Assembly: GCA_030619735.1 (NCBI GenBank)
Contig: JAUXAV010000011.1
Span: forward strand, 1 to 17,865
Direction: 5' to 3'
From: Candidatus Aenigmatarchaeota archaeon
Lineage (GTDB): Archaea > Aenigmatarchaeota > Aenigmatarchaeia > QMZP01 > JAUXAV01
Length of the DNA stretch: 17,865 nucleotides
The position numbers were made by a program, and so were the translations under genes. Below the pieces are notes generated by a model. It ran no database searches. It saw nothing but the letters and a program-made list of their open reading frames with translations, and was not told the origin of the DNA. Below, piece by piece: positions 1-5,454 of this stretch (its first letter is position 1; every line of letters starts with the position of its first letter).

Positions 1-269
1 TCAATAAACTCATCGGGGCTGAGATAGCCATAGTCGCCATTGGTGTGGGTTCTTACCCGGTCCTGAAACGCCAGGGGGTCAATGGTAGCTTCTTCCCTGG
101 CGACTACGGTAGCTCTACTCAAGCTCTTATAGGTGGTCTCGGTGTTGGCTATAAGCAGGGCTGCCACCAAGCGGTAGAATATCTGCCTCAAAGTGGGTCG
201 GTAGCTGAAGCTGCCTAGTAGCTCTTTGACCTTTGGGATTATCGTTCCTTTCCAGTTAATTCTTTCCAT
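1..269 (-). CDS. Spo11/topoisomerase VI A-like protein, 5' part only
   Basis: This leftward gene starts at the ATG at 269-267 and runs off the left edge, so only about 89 N-terminal residues are visible. The segment LRQIFYRLVAALLIANTE followed by SLSRATVVARE and DPLAFQDRVR resembles a family of phage and plasmid hypothetical proteins with a topoisomerase VI A/Spo11-like N-terminal region. In that family the TxRQxFYRLV and YxxLSR patterns recur, and a Toprim domain is expected further on, beyond the window. The start overlaps the end of the upstream helical gene by 14 bases, so the two are probably cotranscribed from the promoter near 563-591. Its role is unknown; DNA binding or cleavage is the family expectation, not something shown here. 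It is too incomplete to say whether it is intact. Confidence 0.6.
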   Translation of the reverse strand, partial: MERINWKGTIIPKVKELLGSFSYRPTLRQIFYRLVAALLIANTETTYKSLSRATVVAREEATIDPLAFQDRVRTHTNGDYGYLSPDEFI

Positions 270-531
270 TTGTAACCTCTCTTCTTTTAGCTCTTGCCAT
301 AATAAAGCAAGCCTCGGCTCTCTTTTGGTCTTTCCTGGCTGACCTGGCGTAGGTTTTGCCGATGGATTCCAGGGTGTCGGCTGATATAGCTTCTAATAGT
401 TTTTCGCCAACCCCGGTCGCTTGTAGCTCTTTCAGCCATTCCTGGCTTTCCCTTTCTTTTAGTGCTCGTCTGCCTAGTCTGCGGATTTCCCTTTCCCTTT
501 CTTCCTGCTGTTGTAGTAGCTCTGCTCTCAT
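256..531 (-). CDS. Small helical, charged hypothetical protein (91 aa)
   Basis: I do not recognise a family. The N-terminal 35 residues are dense in Glu, Arg and Gln (LLQQQEEREREIRRLGRRAL), which predicts a long charged helix or coiled coil. The C-terminal part (KTYARSARKDQKRAEACFIMARAKRRE) is again basic and helical. The start at 531 follows an ideal AGGAGG ribosome site, and an extended -10 promoter lies about 30 bases upstream. It is the first gene of a leftward pair with the Spo11-like gene and overlaps it by 14 bases. A nucleic-acid-binding accessory role would fit the basic composition but is inference. Confidence 0.6.
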   Translation of the reverse strand: MRAELLQQQEEREREIRRLGRRALKERESQEWLKELQATGVGEKLLEAISADTLESIGKTYARSARKDQKRAEACFIMARAKRREVTNGKN

Positions 532-562
532 TGGCTCTCCTCCTTTTTATAAACTTACCTAC

Positions 563-591
563 ATTATATCACTTTGCGGACAAGTCAACAA
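563..591 (-). promoter_or_regulatory. Promoter for the leftward Spo11-like gene pair
   Basis: Read leftward there is a perfect TATAAT at 568-563 preceded by TGA, an extended -10. A weak TTGTTG -35 lies at 591-586 with a 17-bp spacer. A second -35-like TTGACT sits at 588-583 but is only 14 bp away. A copy of the TAGTGT palindrome lies just upstream at 601-614, where a regulator could affect this promoter. Confidence 0.55.
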
Positions 592-600
592 GCGGTTTTT

Positions 601-614
601 ATAGTGTAAACACC
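601..614. promoter_or_regulatory. Operator-like palindrome, copy A
   Basis: ATAGTGTAAACACC is an imperfect dyad of the type TAGTGT-AA-ACACTA. It is one of six related sites between 601 and 1345 and lies just upstream of the leftward promoter. Confidence 0.5.
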
Positions 615-695
615 TGCTTTTAATTGATTAGCACAACTGTTCTGCCTCTAGGATTCAAATCCAGGGGGGTAAAATCCTTTTTGAATGGGATAGCA

Positions 696-719
696 CCTAC
701 CCTCTCAGGCGTGGGTAGG
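696..719. promoter_or_regulatory. Short hairpin upstream of the RHH promoter
   Basis: CCTACCC at 696-702 pairs perfectly with GGGTAGG at 713-719 across a 10-base loop. It lies immediately upstream of the -35 of the RHH gene. It has no T-run, so I do not call it a terminator. Its function is unknown. Confidence 0.3.
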
Positions 720-721
720 GG

Positions 722-750
722 TTGCATAGTGTAAACAGTTATGGTAAAAT
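722..750 (+). promoter_or_regulatory. Promoter of the RHH regulator with operator copy B in the spacer
   Basis: TTGCAT at 722-727 and TAAAAT at 745-750 are separated by exactly 17 bp. The palindrome copy ATAGTGTAAACAGT (726-739) occupies the spacer, an arrangement in which a bound repressor would block RNA polymerase. Transcription would then start near 757, upstream of the ATG at 774 and downstream of the alternative start at 741. Confidence 0.5.
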
Positions 751-762
751 GCCAGGTAGAGG

Positions 763-775
763 GTGTTAACGCTAT
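763..775. promoter_or_regulatory. Operator-like palindrome, copy C
   Basis: GTGTTAACGCTAT is an imperfect copy of the recurring dyad. It sits between the ribosome site GAGGG and the ATG at 774, in the predicted untranslated leader of the RHH gene. Confidence 0.45.
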
Positions 776-956
776 GGTTAAAGGTAGAAGCACGACTGTT
801 CTCGGGGTTAGAATGCCAGATAGTGTTTACACTAGGATTAAGGCTCTGGCTAACAAGCAAGGGCTGACTGTTTCCGAGTGGTGCAAGGCCAACTTGGCCC
901 GGTCTGCGGGGCTGATGCCTGATGGTAGGGTTAGGTCTCACCACACGAAGCGTTAA
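774..956 (+). CDS. Ribbon-helix-helix (Arc/CopG-type) DNA-binding regulator
   Basis: A small protein of 60 aa from the ATG at 774 (an upstream in-frame ATG at 741 would add 11 aa). The segment STTVLGVRMPDSVYTRIKAL followed by ANKQGLTVSEWCKANLAR matches the RHH fold: a short beta strand, then two helices with the family's small-residue, Leu-x-Val-Ser-Glu-x turn. RHH dimers bind short palindromes through the paired strand. I prefer 774 because it follows GAGGG by a normal distance and lies downstream of the promoter at 722-750, whereas 741 overlaps that promoter. Palindrome copies lie in its promoter, leader, coding region (821-834) and just at its stop codon (951-963), so it probably controls itself and its neighbours. 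The tail RVRSHHTKR is basic. Confidence 0.75.
   Translation: MVKGRSTTVLGVRMPDSVYTRIKALANKQGLTVSEWCKANLARSAGLMPDGRVRSHHTKR
821..834. promoter_or_regulatory. Operator-like palindrome, copy D (inside the RHH gene)
   Basis: TAGTGTTTACACTA has perfect 6-bp arms around a central TT. It lies inside the coding sequence of the RHH regulator, spanning the codons for DSVYTR, close to the turn after the DNA-binding strand. Confidence 0.5.
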
Positions 957-963
957 CACTATA
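951..963. promoter_or_regulatory. Operator-like palindrome, copy E
   Basis: CGTTAACACTATA overlaps the stop codon of the RHH gene. It merges with a TATAAA that could serve as a -10 element for the next small gene. Confidence 0.45.
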
Positions 964-977
964 AAAGGGGGTGAGCT

Positions 978-1097
978 GTGGCTGATAACTTGGCAAAGCT
1001 AGAGGAGCTACTTCAAGGGATGAGTAATGATGCGCTGCGGTTGGTCTTGGAGTTTACTGAGTTTCTAAAGAAGCAAGATAAAAAGAAAACTGGCTAG
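978..1097 (+). CDS. Tiny helical hypothetical protein (39 aa)
   Basis: The frame opens with GTG at 978, six bases after AGGGGGTGA, and ends at TAG 1095-1097. The product begins MADNLAKLEELLQGM and continues with an amphipathic helix rich in Leu, Glu and Phe, ending in a lysine cluster (KKQDKKKTG). I know no family. It sits 21 bases after the RHH gene and probably shares its transcript. It may be a small partner of the RHH protein, as antitoxin-like or modulator peptides often are, but that is speculation. The strong ribosome site is the main reason to accept it. Confidence 0.5.
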   Translation: MADNLAKLEELLQGMSNDALRLVLEFTEFLKKQDKKKTG

Positions 1098-1121
1098 GGG
1101 TAGCTGCTTAATACTACCCCT
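1096..1121 (+). promoter_or_regulatory. Hairpin at the end of the 39-aa gene
   Basis: AGGGGTAG (1096-1103) pairs perfectly with CTACCCCT (1114-1121) over a 10-base loop and includes part of the TAG stop codon. No T-run follows, so it may be an mRNA-processing or coupling element rather than a terminator. Confidence 0.4.
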
Positions 1122-1146
1122 GGCATTGCCTAAAGGAGGGCTATGA

Positions 1147-1347
1147 ATGTGGTGCGATTATTGTGGTGCTAGAATTAGCGATGGCTCATATCAGTCAATT
1201 GTTCTTCAGTTGGCTGATACCGAAGAGGAGAAAGCCTTTTATTTTTGCTGCCGTAGATGTAGGCGGGCTTTTGCCCGGGGCTTGACAAAAGTGATGGGTA
1301 GGGTGGGTTTTGATTTGGAGCTTAGTAAAAAAGTGTTAACACTATGA
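1147..1347 (+). CDS. Zinc-ribbon protein (66 aa)
   Basis: The product starts MWCDYCGARISDGSY and carries a second Cys cluster, FYFCCRRCRRAF. This gives a C-x2-C ... C-C-x2-C arrangement typical of a treble-clef or TRASH-like zinc site of about 40 residues. The C-terminus is basic then hydrophobic. The ribosome site AAAGGAGGG ends about seven bases before ATG 1147. Another ATG at 1143 is out of frame. It lies between the 39-aa gene and the membrane peptides on the rightward strand. The stop codon overlaps palindrome copy F. Zinc binding is well supported by spacing; the target is unknown. Confidence 0.65.
   Translation: MWCDYCGARISDGSYQSIVLQLADTEEEKAFYFCCRRCRRAFARGLTKVMGRVGFDLELSKKVLTL
1332..1345. 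promoter_or_regulatory. Operator-like palindrome, copy F (best copy)
   Basis: AGTGTTAACACT at 1332-1343 is a perfect 12-bp palindrome, extended by AT. It overlaps the end of the zinc-ribbon gene and precedes the next membrane peptide gene by 18 bases. It defines the consensus of the six-site family. Confidence 0.55.
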
Positions 1348-1363
1348 ATTGAAAGGGTGAGCT

Positions 1364-1468
1364 ATGGGTAAACTGACTAAAGAGTGGTATGAGAGAAGAG
1401 TCCTAGTGTTCCTTTGGGGGTGGGGGCTGTTCGCCCTTGGATTCATTCTCGGTAAGTTCGTGTTCTGA
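1364..1468 (+). CDS. Single-span membrane peptide (34 aa)
   Basis: ATG 1364 follows AAAGGGTGAG with good spacing and the frame stops at TGA 1466. The product has a charged N-terminus (MGKLTKEWYERR) followed by one hydrophobic helix (VLVFLWGWGLFALGFILG) and a short KFVF tail. It would insert with the charged end inside. Tiny membrane peptides next to regulators can be toxins or modulators of membrane complexes, but no family is recognised. It is followed 23 bases later by another membrane peptide. Confidence 0.5.
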   Translation: MGKLTKEWYERRVLVFLWGWGLFALGFILGKFVF

Positions 1469-1491
1469 GGCGGAGGAGACTGGAGGAAAAG

Positions 1492-1614
1492 GTGATAGAT
1501 AAACTGATAGATTGGCTGTTGCTGCTTCTGATTTTGTTATTTCTAGCTTTTAACAAGCTCTTCCCGGACCGGGAGGTAAATACGCCTAGCTCTAGAGATT
1601 CGGTAGGAAAATGA
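1492..1614 (+). CDS. Single-span membrane peptide (40 aa)
   Basis: GTG 1492 follows TGGAGGAAAAG, a strong ribosome site, and the frame ends at TGA 1612. After MIDKLIDW there is a run of Leu, Ile and Phe (LLLLLILLFLAF) that is clearly membrane-spanning, then a polar tail (NKLFPDREVNTPSSRDSVGK). It is the last gene of the rightward left-hand cluster. The function is unknown. The tandem arrangement with the 34-aa membrane peptide suggests they act together. Confidence 0.5.
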   Translation: MIDKLIDWLLLLLILLFLAFNKLFPDREVNTPSSRDSVGK

Positions 1615-1673
1615 AAGTAGCTCTCTAGCCCGTGTCTCAATTGACGATGAAGAACAGAACCCCGAGACCCAAA

Positions 1674-1720
1674 TACCTCAACCAGCTTCAAATGAGGCTG
1701 GACAGTATTAAAAGCTATGT
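1674..1720 (+). repeat. 47-bp direct repeat, left copy (candidate attL)
   Basis: These 47 bases are identical to 17786-17832. At the right copy they are the 3' end of a gene. Here the upstream flank is unrelated, so this copy is a detached gene end. The next about 15 bases also resemble the right copy (GTTACTAGGGTAAC against GTCACCGGGGCAAC). The recombinase gene begins about 600 bases downstream. Confidence 0.8.
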
Positions 1721-1841
1721 TACTAGGGTAACATCCTGAAAATGACGCACTACAATCAAAATCTGCGAGGTTTCCCGCCCCGGTCAATGGATTACTACCT
1801 TGCTCCCTAGCTATGGGGTGTATTAGGTAGGGTGTAGTCCG

Positions 1842-1901
1842 GGCTAGGTGTGCCCTGCCCGCCGTTTGTGTGGTAGCTGCCGGCGACTCCCACACCTAGC
1901 C
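1842..1901. repeat. 11-bp perfect inverted repeat
   Basis: GGCTAGGTGTG (1842-1852) is the exact reverse complement of CACACCTAGCC (1891-1901), with 38 bases between. Transcribed rightward it would form a stem followed by TTAAAAACC, a poor terminator tail. It may be a structured RNA or a protein-binding dyad. Confidence 0.5.
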
Positions 1902-1904
1902 TTA

Positions 1905-2005
1905 AAAACCTCCGACTCGGGCGGATCTGTCCGGATATCCACCCCCTCAAAACCTCCGACACTCCTATTTTCACCGGTGTATTTTAACCGGTTAAAATCT
2001 CCGAC
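1905..2005 (+). repeat. Three spaced 12-bp direct repeats (iteron-like)
   Basis: AAAACCTCCGAC occurs at 1905-1916 and 1949-1960, and AAAATCTCCGAC at 1994-2005. Spacing is 44 and 45 bp, close to four helical turns, so bound proteins would sit on one face of the DNA. Confidence 0.55.
1972..1998. promoter_or_regulatory. Two adjacent palindromes, one 18 bp and perfect
   Basis: CACCGGTG (1972-1979) is followed at once by ATTTTAACCGGTTAAAAT (1981-1998), a perfect 18-bp palindrome. Both sit between the second and third 12-bp repeats. A homodimer binding site is likely. Confidence 0.5.
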
Positions 2006-2135
2006 CGAGCTTTACAAAAGTGGTAGGTTTGTTAAGATTACAAATTTTGGAAGAATTGCCAAAACTTGTAAAAACCTTGACAGCGCCCCTCTTTTTGCCC
2101 TAAAATTTTACAAAAGTTCCTGAGTGTAAAGATTT

Positions 2136-2300
2136 ATGGGATACCGGGTCGTTAGATTATGTGCCGAGTGTGCTCGTAAGGTGAAGAGAGAGGGGCAAGG
2201 CTCTCTTATCCTGCGGGAGCTGGAGTATATCTGGCGTGGTAGAAAAACCAGAGGGCTTTTCTGTTGGCACGAAGCTAAACGCTCTACAATCAAAAACTAG
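2136..2300 (+). CDS. Tiny Cys/His basic protein upstream of the recombinase (54 aa)
   Basis: The frame from ATG 2136 to TAG 2298 gives a basic protein. Its N-terminal pair CAEC (RLCAECARKVKRE) and C-terminal FCWHEAKR could bind one zinc through Cys, Cys, Cys and His. The ribosome site is weak (GAG 12 bases upstream). It ends 16 bases before the recombinase gene, and its stop is followed by GGGGGG, which serves the next gene. It could be a small DNA-binding directionality factor for the recombinase, as such factors are often small, basic and adjacent. That is inference from position and composition only. Confidence 0.45.
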   Translation: MGYRVVRLCAECARKVKREGQGSLILRELEYIWRGRKTRGLFCWHEAKRSTIKN

Positions 2301-2316
2301 GGGGGTTTAACCGCTT

Positions 2317-2913
2317 ATGAAGCAGAATACTATCAGCCCTTATGCCTTGACCAGGTGGCAGGGGGTTAAAGACCTGCCAGAATATCTACAGCCGGCAGAG
2401 GCACATCGGCTTATTGAGGCTGCTGCCGGTAACCGGCGGGGGGGCCGGGATAGCTTATTCCTTGACCTTTTACTCCAGACCGGCATTAGGGTCAGTGAGG
2501 CTCTGGCAGCCACGCCATCGGGCATCATTGAGGTTGATAAACAACCGGTGCTGGTGATTAAGCGGGGTAAAGGTGGCAAGGCAAGGCAGGTGAGCCTACC
2601 AACGAGGTTAGCCTACCAGCTGTTACAGTATCAAAAAACTCACCAGCAAGCTGGTGAGAGCCTTTTCTTCCCGATAACAAGGCAGCGAGCCTGGCAGATA
2701 ATCAAGCTCGCTGCTCAAAGAGCCGGCATTGATAAGAGGACATATCCCCATTTATTCCGGCACAGCTACGCCATTGAGTTCTTGAAACAGACGGGACACC
2801 CGCAGGCTCTTATGACGCTACTAGGGCACTCTAGCCCAGCAATGACGCTCCGGTATTTGAGGCTGCTTCAAGTAGAGGACGCTCTAAAGATAGCTGAAGG
2901 CGTTGAGGTTTAG
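2317..2913 (+). CDS. Minimal tyrosine recombinase (198 aa)
   Basis: This is a tyrosine recombinase catalytic domain with all key residues visible: Arg58 in TGIRVSE, Lys near 82-88 in the beta hairpin (IKRGKGGKARQVSLP), His145-x2-Arg148 in HLFRHSYA, His171 in LLGHSS, and the nucleophile Tyr180 in MTLRYLR. Most phage integrases are 300-400 aa with N-terminal arm-binding and core-binding domains. Here only about 20 residues precede the catalytic domain, similar in size to the FimB/FimE inversion recombinases. It could integrate and excise the element (a 47-bp direct repeat lies about 600 bp upstream and again at 17786), or invert DNA (a 24-bp inverted repeat pair lies at 15651 and 17069). ATG 2317 follows GGGGGG by about ten bases. 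It appears intact and likely active. Confidence 0.9.
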   Translation: MKQNTISPYALTRWQGVKDLPEYLQPAEAHRLIEAAAGNRRGGRDSLFLDLLLQTGIRVSEALAATPSGIIEVDKQPVLVIKRGKGGKARQVSLPTRLAYQLLQYQKTHQQAGESLFFPITRQRAWQIIKLAAQRAGIDKRTYPHLFRHSYAIEFLKQTGHPQALMTLLGHSSPAMTLRYLRLLQVEDALKIAEGVEV

Positions 2914-3065
2914 CCATCACCACAACCTTAACATTAAGGGTAGGTGGAAACCGCCAGCTAGGTCACGGAAAAGTCAGCCGGCTAGATTAAAAACAAGCCA
3001 AAAATCGGGGTAGGCTTTATAACAGGGGTGGTTTGGGAGTTGCCGGTAATGTCAGAAAGGATTTC
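2914..3065. other. Convergent intergenic gap
   Basis: This 152-base gap separates the recombinase gene from the end of the leftward operon. It contains a small palindrome CCTTAACATTAAGG (2926-2939). I see no clear terminator with a T-run. Confidence 0.4.
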
Positions 3066-3983
3066 TTAAATAACAGTGATTTTCTCAATCTTCCCAGTAG
3101 CCACATTGTAGTAGAAGCTACCGTAATTGGGAATGGTTATGTTCTTATAATCGGGCCAGTCCTGGCCATACGCTGATTGCACCTCATAGACTATATTGTA
3201 GGGGGATACATTCAACTCGTAGACCATAATGTCAATATATAGAGGGAATGTCCAGCCAGCGGGTCGTGTCTCAAGGGTCATTGCTTCGCCAACAGGAATA
3301 TGCTTACCAACCCTCACTGAGTCTCCCCATACTTTGTTAAACAGAACCAGCTGCCAGTAGTTTCCTCTGCTAGGTGGATTTTTAAGACGAACAGTAACTA
3401 CTTTTACCGGGACTGCCTCTCGGAAGGCAGCGACGACCCACCAATCTGCATCCATTGTTATTGGGATACTGGGCGATGTGGACCCAACGCCGGGATAAGG
3501 CGGCCAGCCGCCCCAGTGGTCAAACTCGTATCCTGAATAAGGATGGGCGGTTAAGGTTACCAGCTCACCGGCTGAGTATGTAGCCTTCACCGGTGATTTT
3601 ACAACATATCCAGCCCCAGGCGGCTCAATAGCAACCTCTAGGGTGTATTTGAGTAAGCTGACAACCACATCTTCATCTGCCCGGTAGGCTTCAAGCAACT
3701 CACTATTTGAGAAAATATCAAGGTGAACCGGATAAGTCCCTTCCGCAGTAGGCATAAGTATTTGAAAATTGACATTCTTTGTTGCCCCAGCGTCTATATT
3801 GAAGAGAATCGTTCCAGTGCAAACTATCGCTGGTTTACTTAAGCAAAGCCGAGCACTGTAGGGCAGAATAGAGCTGGTAGGGTTTAGTAGTTCAGCGACA
3901 GCGGTTTGAACTGACCCCGGTGTGAATGCAGGGTTATGCTTTCCCAGCCACTGAAGATTTTTAAGTATAACCTGTCCCCTCAT
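3066..3983 (-). CDS. Surface or virion protein with InlB-type repeat (305 aa)
   Basis: The last gene of the leftward operon. Residues about 110-190 match the divergent InlB B-repeat pattern: LEVAIEPPGAGYVVKSP, then YSAGELVTLTAHPYSGYEFDHWGG, then ITMDADWWVVAAF. This module is common in bacterial surface and adhesive proteins. Before it lies a beta-rich segment resembling CARDB or Ig-like folds (GTILFNIDAGATKNVNFQI). After it comes another beta-rich domain with many aromatic residues. There is no signal peptide, which suits a virion component rather than a secreted host protein. The start lies five bases after the stop of the membrane protein gene upstream. A receptor-binding or decoration role is likely but not shown. 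Confidence 0.7.
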   Translation of the reverse strand: MRGQVILKNLQWLGKHNPAFTPGSVQTAVAELLNPTSSILPYSARLCLSKPAIVCTGTILFNIDAGATKNVNFQILMPTAEGTYPVHLDIFSNSELLEAYRADEDVVVSLLKYTLEVAIEPPGAGYVVKSPVKATYSAGELVTLTAHPYSGYEFDHWGGWPPYPGVGSTSPSIPITMDADWWVVAAFREAVPVKVVTVRLKNPPSRGNYWQLVLFNKVWGDSVRVGKHIPVGEAMTLETRPAGWTFPLYIDIMVYELNVSPYNIVYEVQSAYGQDWPDYKNITIPNYGSFYYNVATGKIEKITVI

Positions 3984-3988
3984 ACTCT

Positions 3989-4186
3989 TTAGTCCTTCTT
4001 CTTTCGTTGGTTCTTTCCCAGCGGTATAAAGGGCGCCAGGTCTAGCCCTAGATAGCTGCCGACAATGATTAGCAGGATTACCCCTACCGTGCTATCAATG
4101 CCCTTGACTAGCAGGATTATCCCGCCGACTACACAAGCCAGCACTACTAACCCGGTCATTAAGGCTTGAATTGCTTTTACGCTCAT
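3989..4186 (-). CDS. Two-span membrane protein, possible holin (65 aa)
   Basis: Two hydrophobic helices are visible, roughly residues 8-27 (MTGLVVLACVVGGIILLVKG) and 32-50 (TVGVILLIIVGSYLGL), followed by a highly basic tail (GKNQRKKKD). Small size, two spans and a charged C-terminus match class II holins, and the neighbouring transglutaminase-like peptidase could be its lysis partner. It could equally be a membrane protein of an internal-membrane virion. The ribosome site GGGGGTGA is well placed. Its stop is five bases from the start of the InlB-repeat gene. Confidence 0.6.
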   Translation of the reverse strand: MSVKAIQALMTGLVVLACVVGGIILLVKGIDSTVGVILLIIVGSYLGLDLAPFIPLGKNQRKKKD

Positions 4187-4207
4187 ACTACTTCACCCCC
4201 TGTAGTC

Positions 4208-4663
4208 TCAAATTAGAACTGTCTTTGGCTCGTAGCTGTTATCCCCCAGCTCAAATACCAGATTGCCGTCAAGGTAAGAAACAAAGCCTTCGTTGGGTTC
4301 AAACAACATAATTCTATCACCAGCCCAGAAGCTATTAAACCCGTGATACCCCAGAGGCATCTTGCCGTAGGTGTATCTGAGGGTGTTTAGCCCATACCTT
4401 TCGGCACACATTACCTGAGCCTTCAAAGCGTAATCCTCGCAGTCAAACCGGTCTTTCTTATAGAGACCGCTCGTTATCGTCAAGTCAGCCAGAACCTTCG
4501 CCCAGCCTTCAGGGTTGGAGTAATAATACCAGAAGTCAGACCGGGGGAAAGGCATCTCAATATCCAGCTCTTCATACTTGTTTGCCAGGTCCGCCCCGGA
4601 GATTTTATATTCCTTAAAGCTCGGCAGGTGTAGTATCGGTTGTTGAACCTTAATCTTGCTCAT
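4208..4663 (-). CDS. Transglutaminase-like cysteine peptidase (151 aa)
   Basis: The motif RFDCEDYALKAQ (Cys75) followed about 30 residues later by GYHGFNSFW (His107) and then GDRIMLFEPNEG (Asp116 or Glu122) gives the ordered Cys-His-acid triad seen in bacterial transglutaminase-like peptidases and amidases. Phage versions commonly carry the phrase DCxDYA and a GxHxxN-type His. There is no signal peptide or membrane segment. It may cut peptidoglycan crosslinks at entry or lysis, or process a virion protein. The adjacent two-span membrane protein supports a lysis role. The start follows AAAG only weakly, and a short CAGTCC/GGACTG hairpin precedes it. Confidence 0.6.
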   Translation of the reverse strand: MSKIKVQQPILHLPSFKEYKISGADLANKYEELDIEMPFPRSDFWYYYSNPEGWAKVLADLTITSGLYKKDRFDCEDYALKAQVMCAERYGLNTLRYTYGKMPLGYHGFNSFWAGDRIMLFEPNEGFVSYLDGNLVFELGDNSYEPKTVLI

Positions 4664-4675
4664 TTCTTTAACTTA

Positions 4676-4692
4676 CAGTCCCTTGAGGACTG
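4676..4692 (-). promoter_or_regulatory. Short hairpin before the Cys peptidase gene
   Basis: CAGTCC and GGACTG form a 6-bp stem with a 5-base loop between the amber-split gene and the peptidase gene. The AAGGGA inside it could be a partly masked ribosome site. Confidence 0.35.
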
Positions 4693-4694
4693 CG

Positions 4695-4913
4695 TTACTT
4701 CTTCTCCAGTTTCTCTACCTTTGCTTTTAAGGTAGCATAATCGGCTTTTATTTCATCAATCTCAGCCAGTGGGTCTCTGACTGGCATTTCAAAAACCAAA
4801 TGTTTACCGTCAAAGTGATACTGCTATTCTATTAAAATAGCGCCTTGGGCTACCATACTTTCGAGGATTTGTCGCCTCTCTGTCTTAGTACTAAAATCTT
4901 TTATTATCTGCAT
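4695..4913 (-). pseudogene. Small coiled-coil gene split by an in-frame TAG
   Basis: From ATG 4913 the frame reads 29 residues (beginning MQIIKDFSTKTERRQ and ending VAQGAILIE), then TAG at 4826-4824, then 42 residues in the same frame (QYHFDGKHLVFEMPVRDP, then a heptad-like AEIDEIKADYATLKAKVEKL) to TAA at 4697. Both halves read as natural protein and join sensibly (ILIE-x-QYHFDGKHLVFEMP as a beta hairpin), so the TAG interrupts one 72-residue gene. It may be a nonsense mutation, a sequencing error, or a site of amber readthrough. There is no second start with a good ribosome site after the TAG, except possibly the ATG of FEMP. The family is not recognised. Confidence 0.55.
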
Positions 4914-4926
4914 CTCAATTCTTCCA

Positions 4927-5454
4927 TTATGGGTCTTGATTGGTTACTGGAACAACTAGGTCGTAGCACAAACGCATATTCCTGACATAGCAAGTTTGTG
5001 TACCTGTCCGTTTACCATAAATTTGAATTAAATCACCCGCCACCCAATTACTAAAATCTTCTGATTTAGTACTCCAACTGGGAGTCACAGCGGTCTGTTC
5101 TATGCCAATGGCACCGCCATTCTTATAAACTCTAGCGTATGCCGTAGGGTTATCCACGGCCCTCAAATCAAATTTTAGACGACAAACTGGTAAATCACCT
5201 CCCAATAAAACTTCCTTTAGCTTAGTATAGACTTCTTGAATAGTCGTCTTTTGAGCATCATTAAAGTTGCGTAGAGTTTCACTAGCTTGAATCGTGGGGG
5301 CGTCGTGGTGAGCTGAGGCATCACCTTTATGGGTGGTTATCTTCCCATCAGCCTCAGTCTCGCTACAGACTGTGCTCACCCCAACACCGTGAACCCCGGT
5401 ATCTAGGGCAGCGTGAGCAGCTACCGCCACTGCTGCCTTACTATGAGACCCCAT
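4927..5454 (-). CDS. Virion spike or fibre-like protein (175 aa)
   Basis: The N-terminal segment AAVAVAAHAALDTGVHGVG, followed by a His/Asp-rich stretch (THKGDASAHHDAP), resembles short collar or linker segments found in phage fibre and receptor-binding proteins, where AAHAA-x-TGVHG is frequent. The middle (NFNDAQKTTIQEVYTKLKEVL) looks helical and could trimerise. The C-terminal 85 residues are beta-rich and contain several Cys and Tyr residues, suggesting a compact jelly-roll or lectin-like domain. The start overlaps the previous stop (TAATG) and follows AGAGGAG, so translation is coupled to the 152-aa protein. It is probably a host-binding component. Confidence 0.55.
   Translation of the reverse strand: MGSHSKAAVAVAAHAALDTGVHGVGVSTVCSETEADGKITTHKGDASAHHDAPTIQASETLRNFNDAQKTTIQEVYTKLKEVLLGGDLPVCRLKFDLRAVDNPTAYARVYKNGGAIGIEQTAVTPSWSTKSEDFSNWVAGDLIQIYGKRTGTQTCYVRNMRLCYDLVVPVTNQDP

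Larger units (their letters stand above)
1721..2135. other. Gene-poor region rich in repeats between left repeat and recombinase module
   Basis: I see no convincing gene in these 415 bases. They hold an 11-bp inverted repeat (1842-1852/1891-1901), three 12-bp repeats spaced 44-45 bp apart, and an 18-bp palindrome. They also hold two copies of TTTACAAAAGT (about 2010 and 2107). Such a layout fits arm-type recombinase sites, a replication origin, or a regulator target region. Confidence 0.5.

Noticed and set aside
640..670. GGATTCAAATCC resembling a tRNA T-arm (possible tRNA remnant or att site)
   Set aside because: No acceptor, D or anticodon stems can be folded around it, and the 5' partner of the following G-run is missing.
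1647..1739. 30-codon frame ending in the left repeat copy
   Set aside because: No ribosome site, and the part before the repeat is unrelated to the full gene at 17618. Better seen as a detached gene end.
1443..1895. Leftward frame of 150 codons
   Set aside because: It crosses two well-supported rightward membrane peptide genes, the 47-bp repeat and non-coding repeats, lacks a ribosome site, and has shadow-like Ser/Arg-rich composition.
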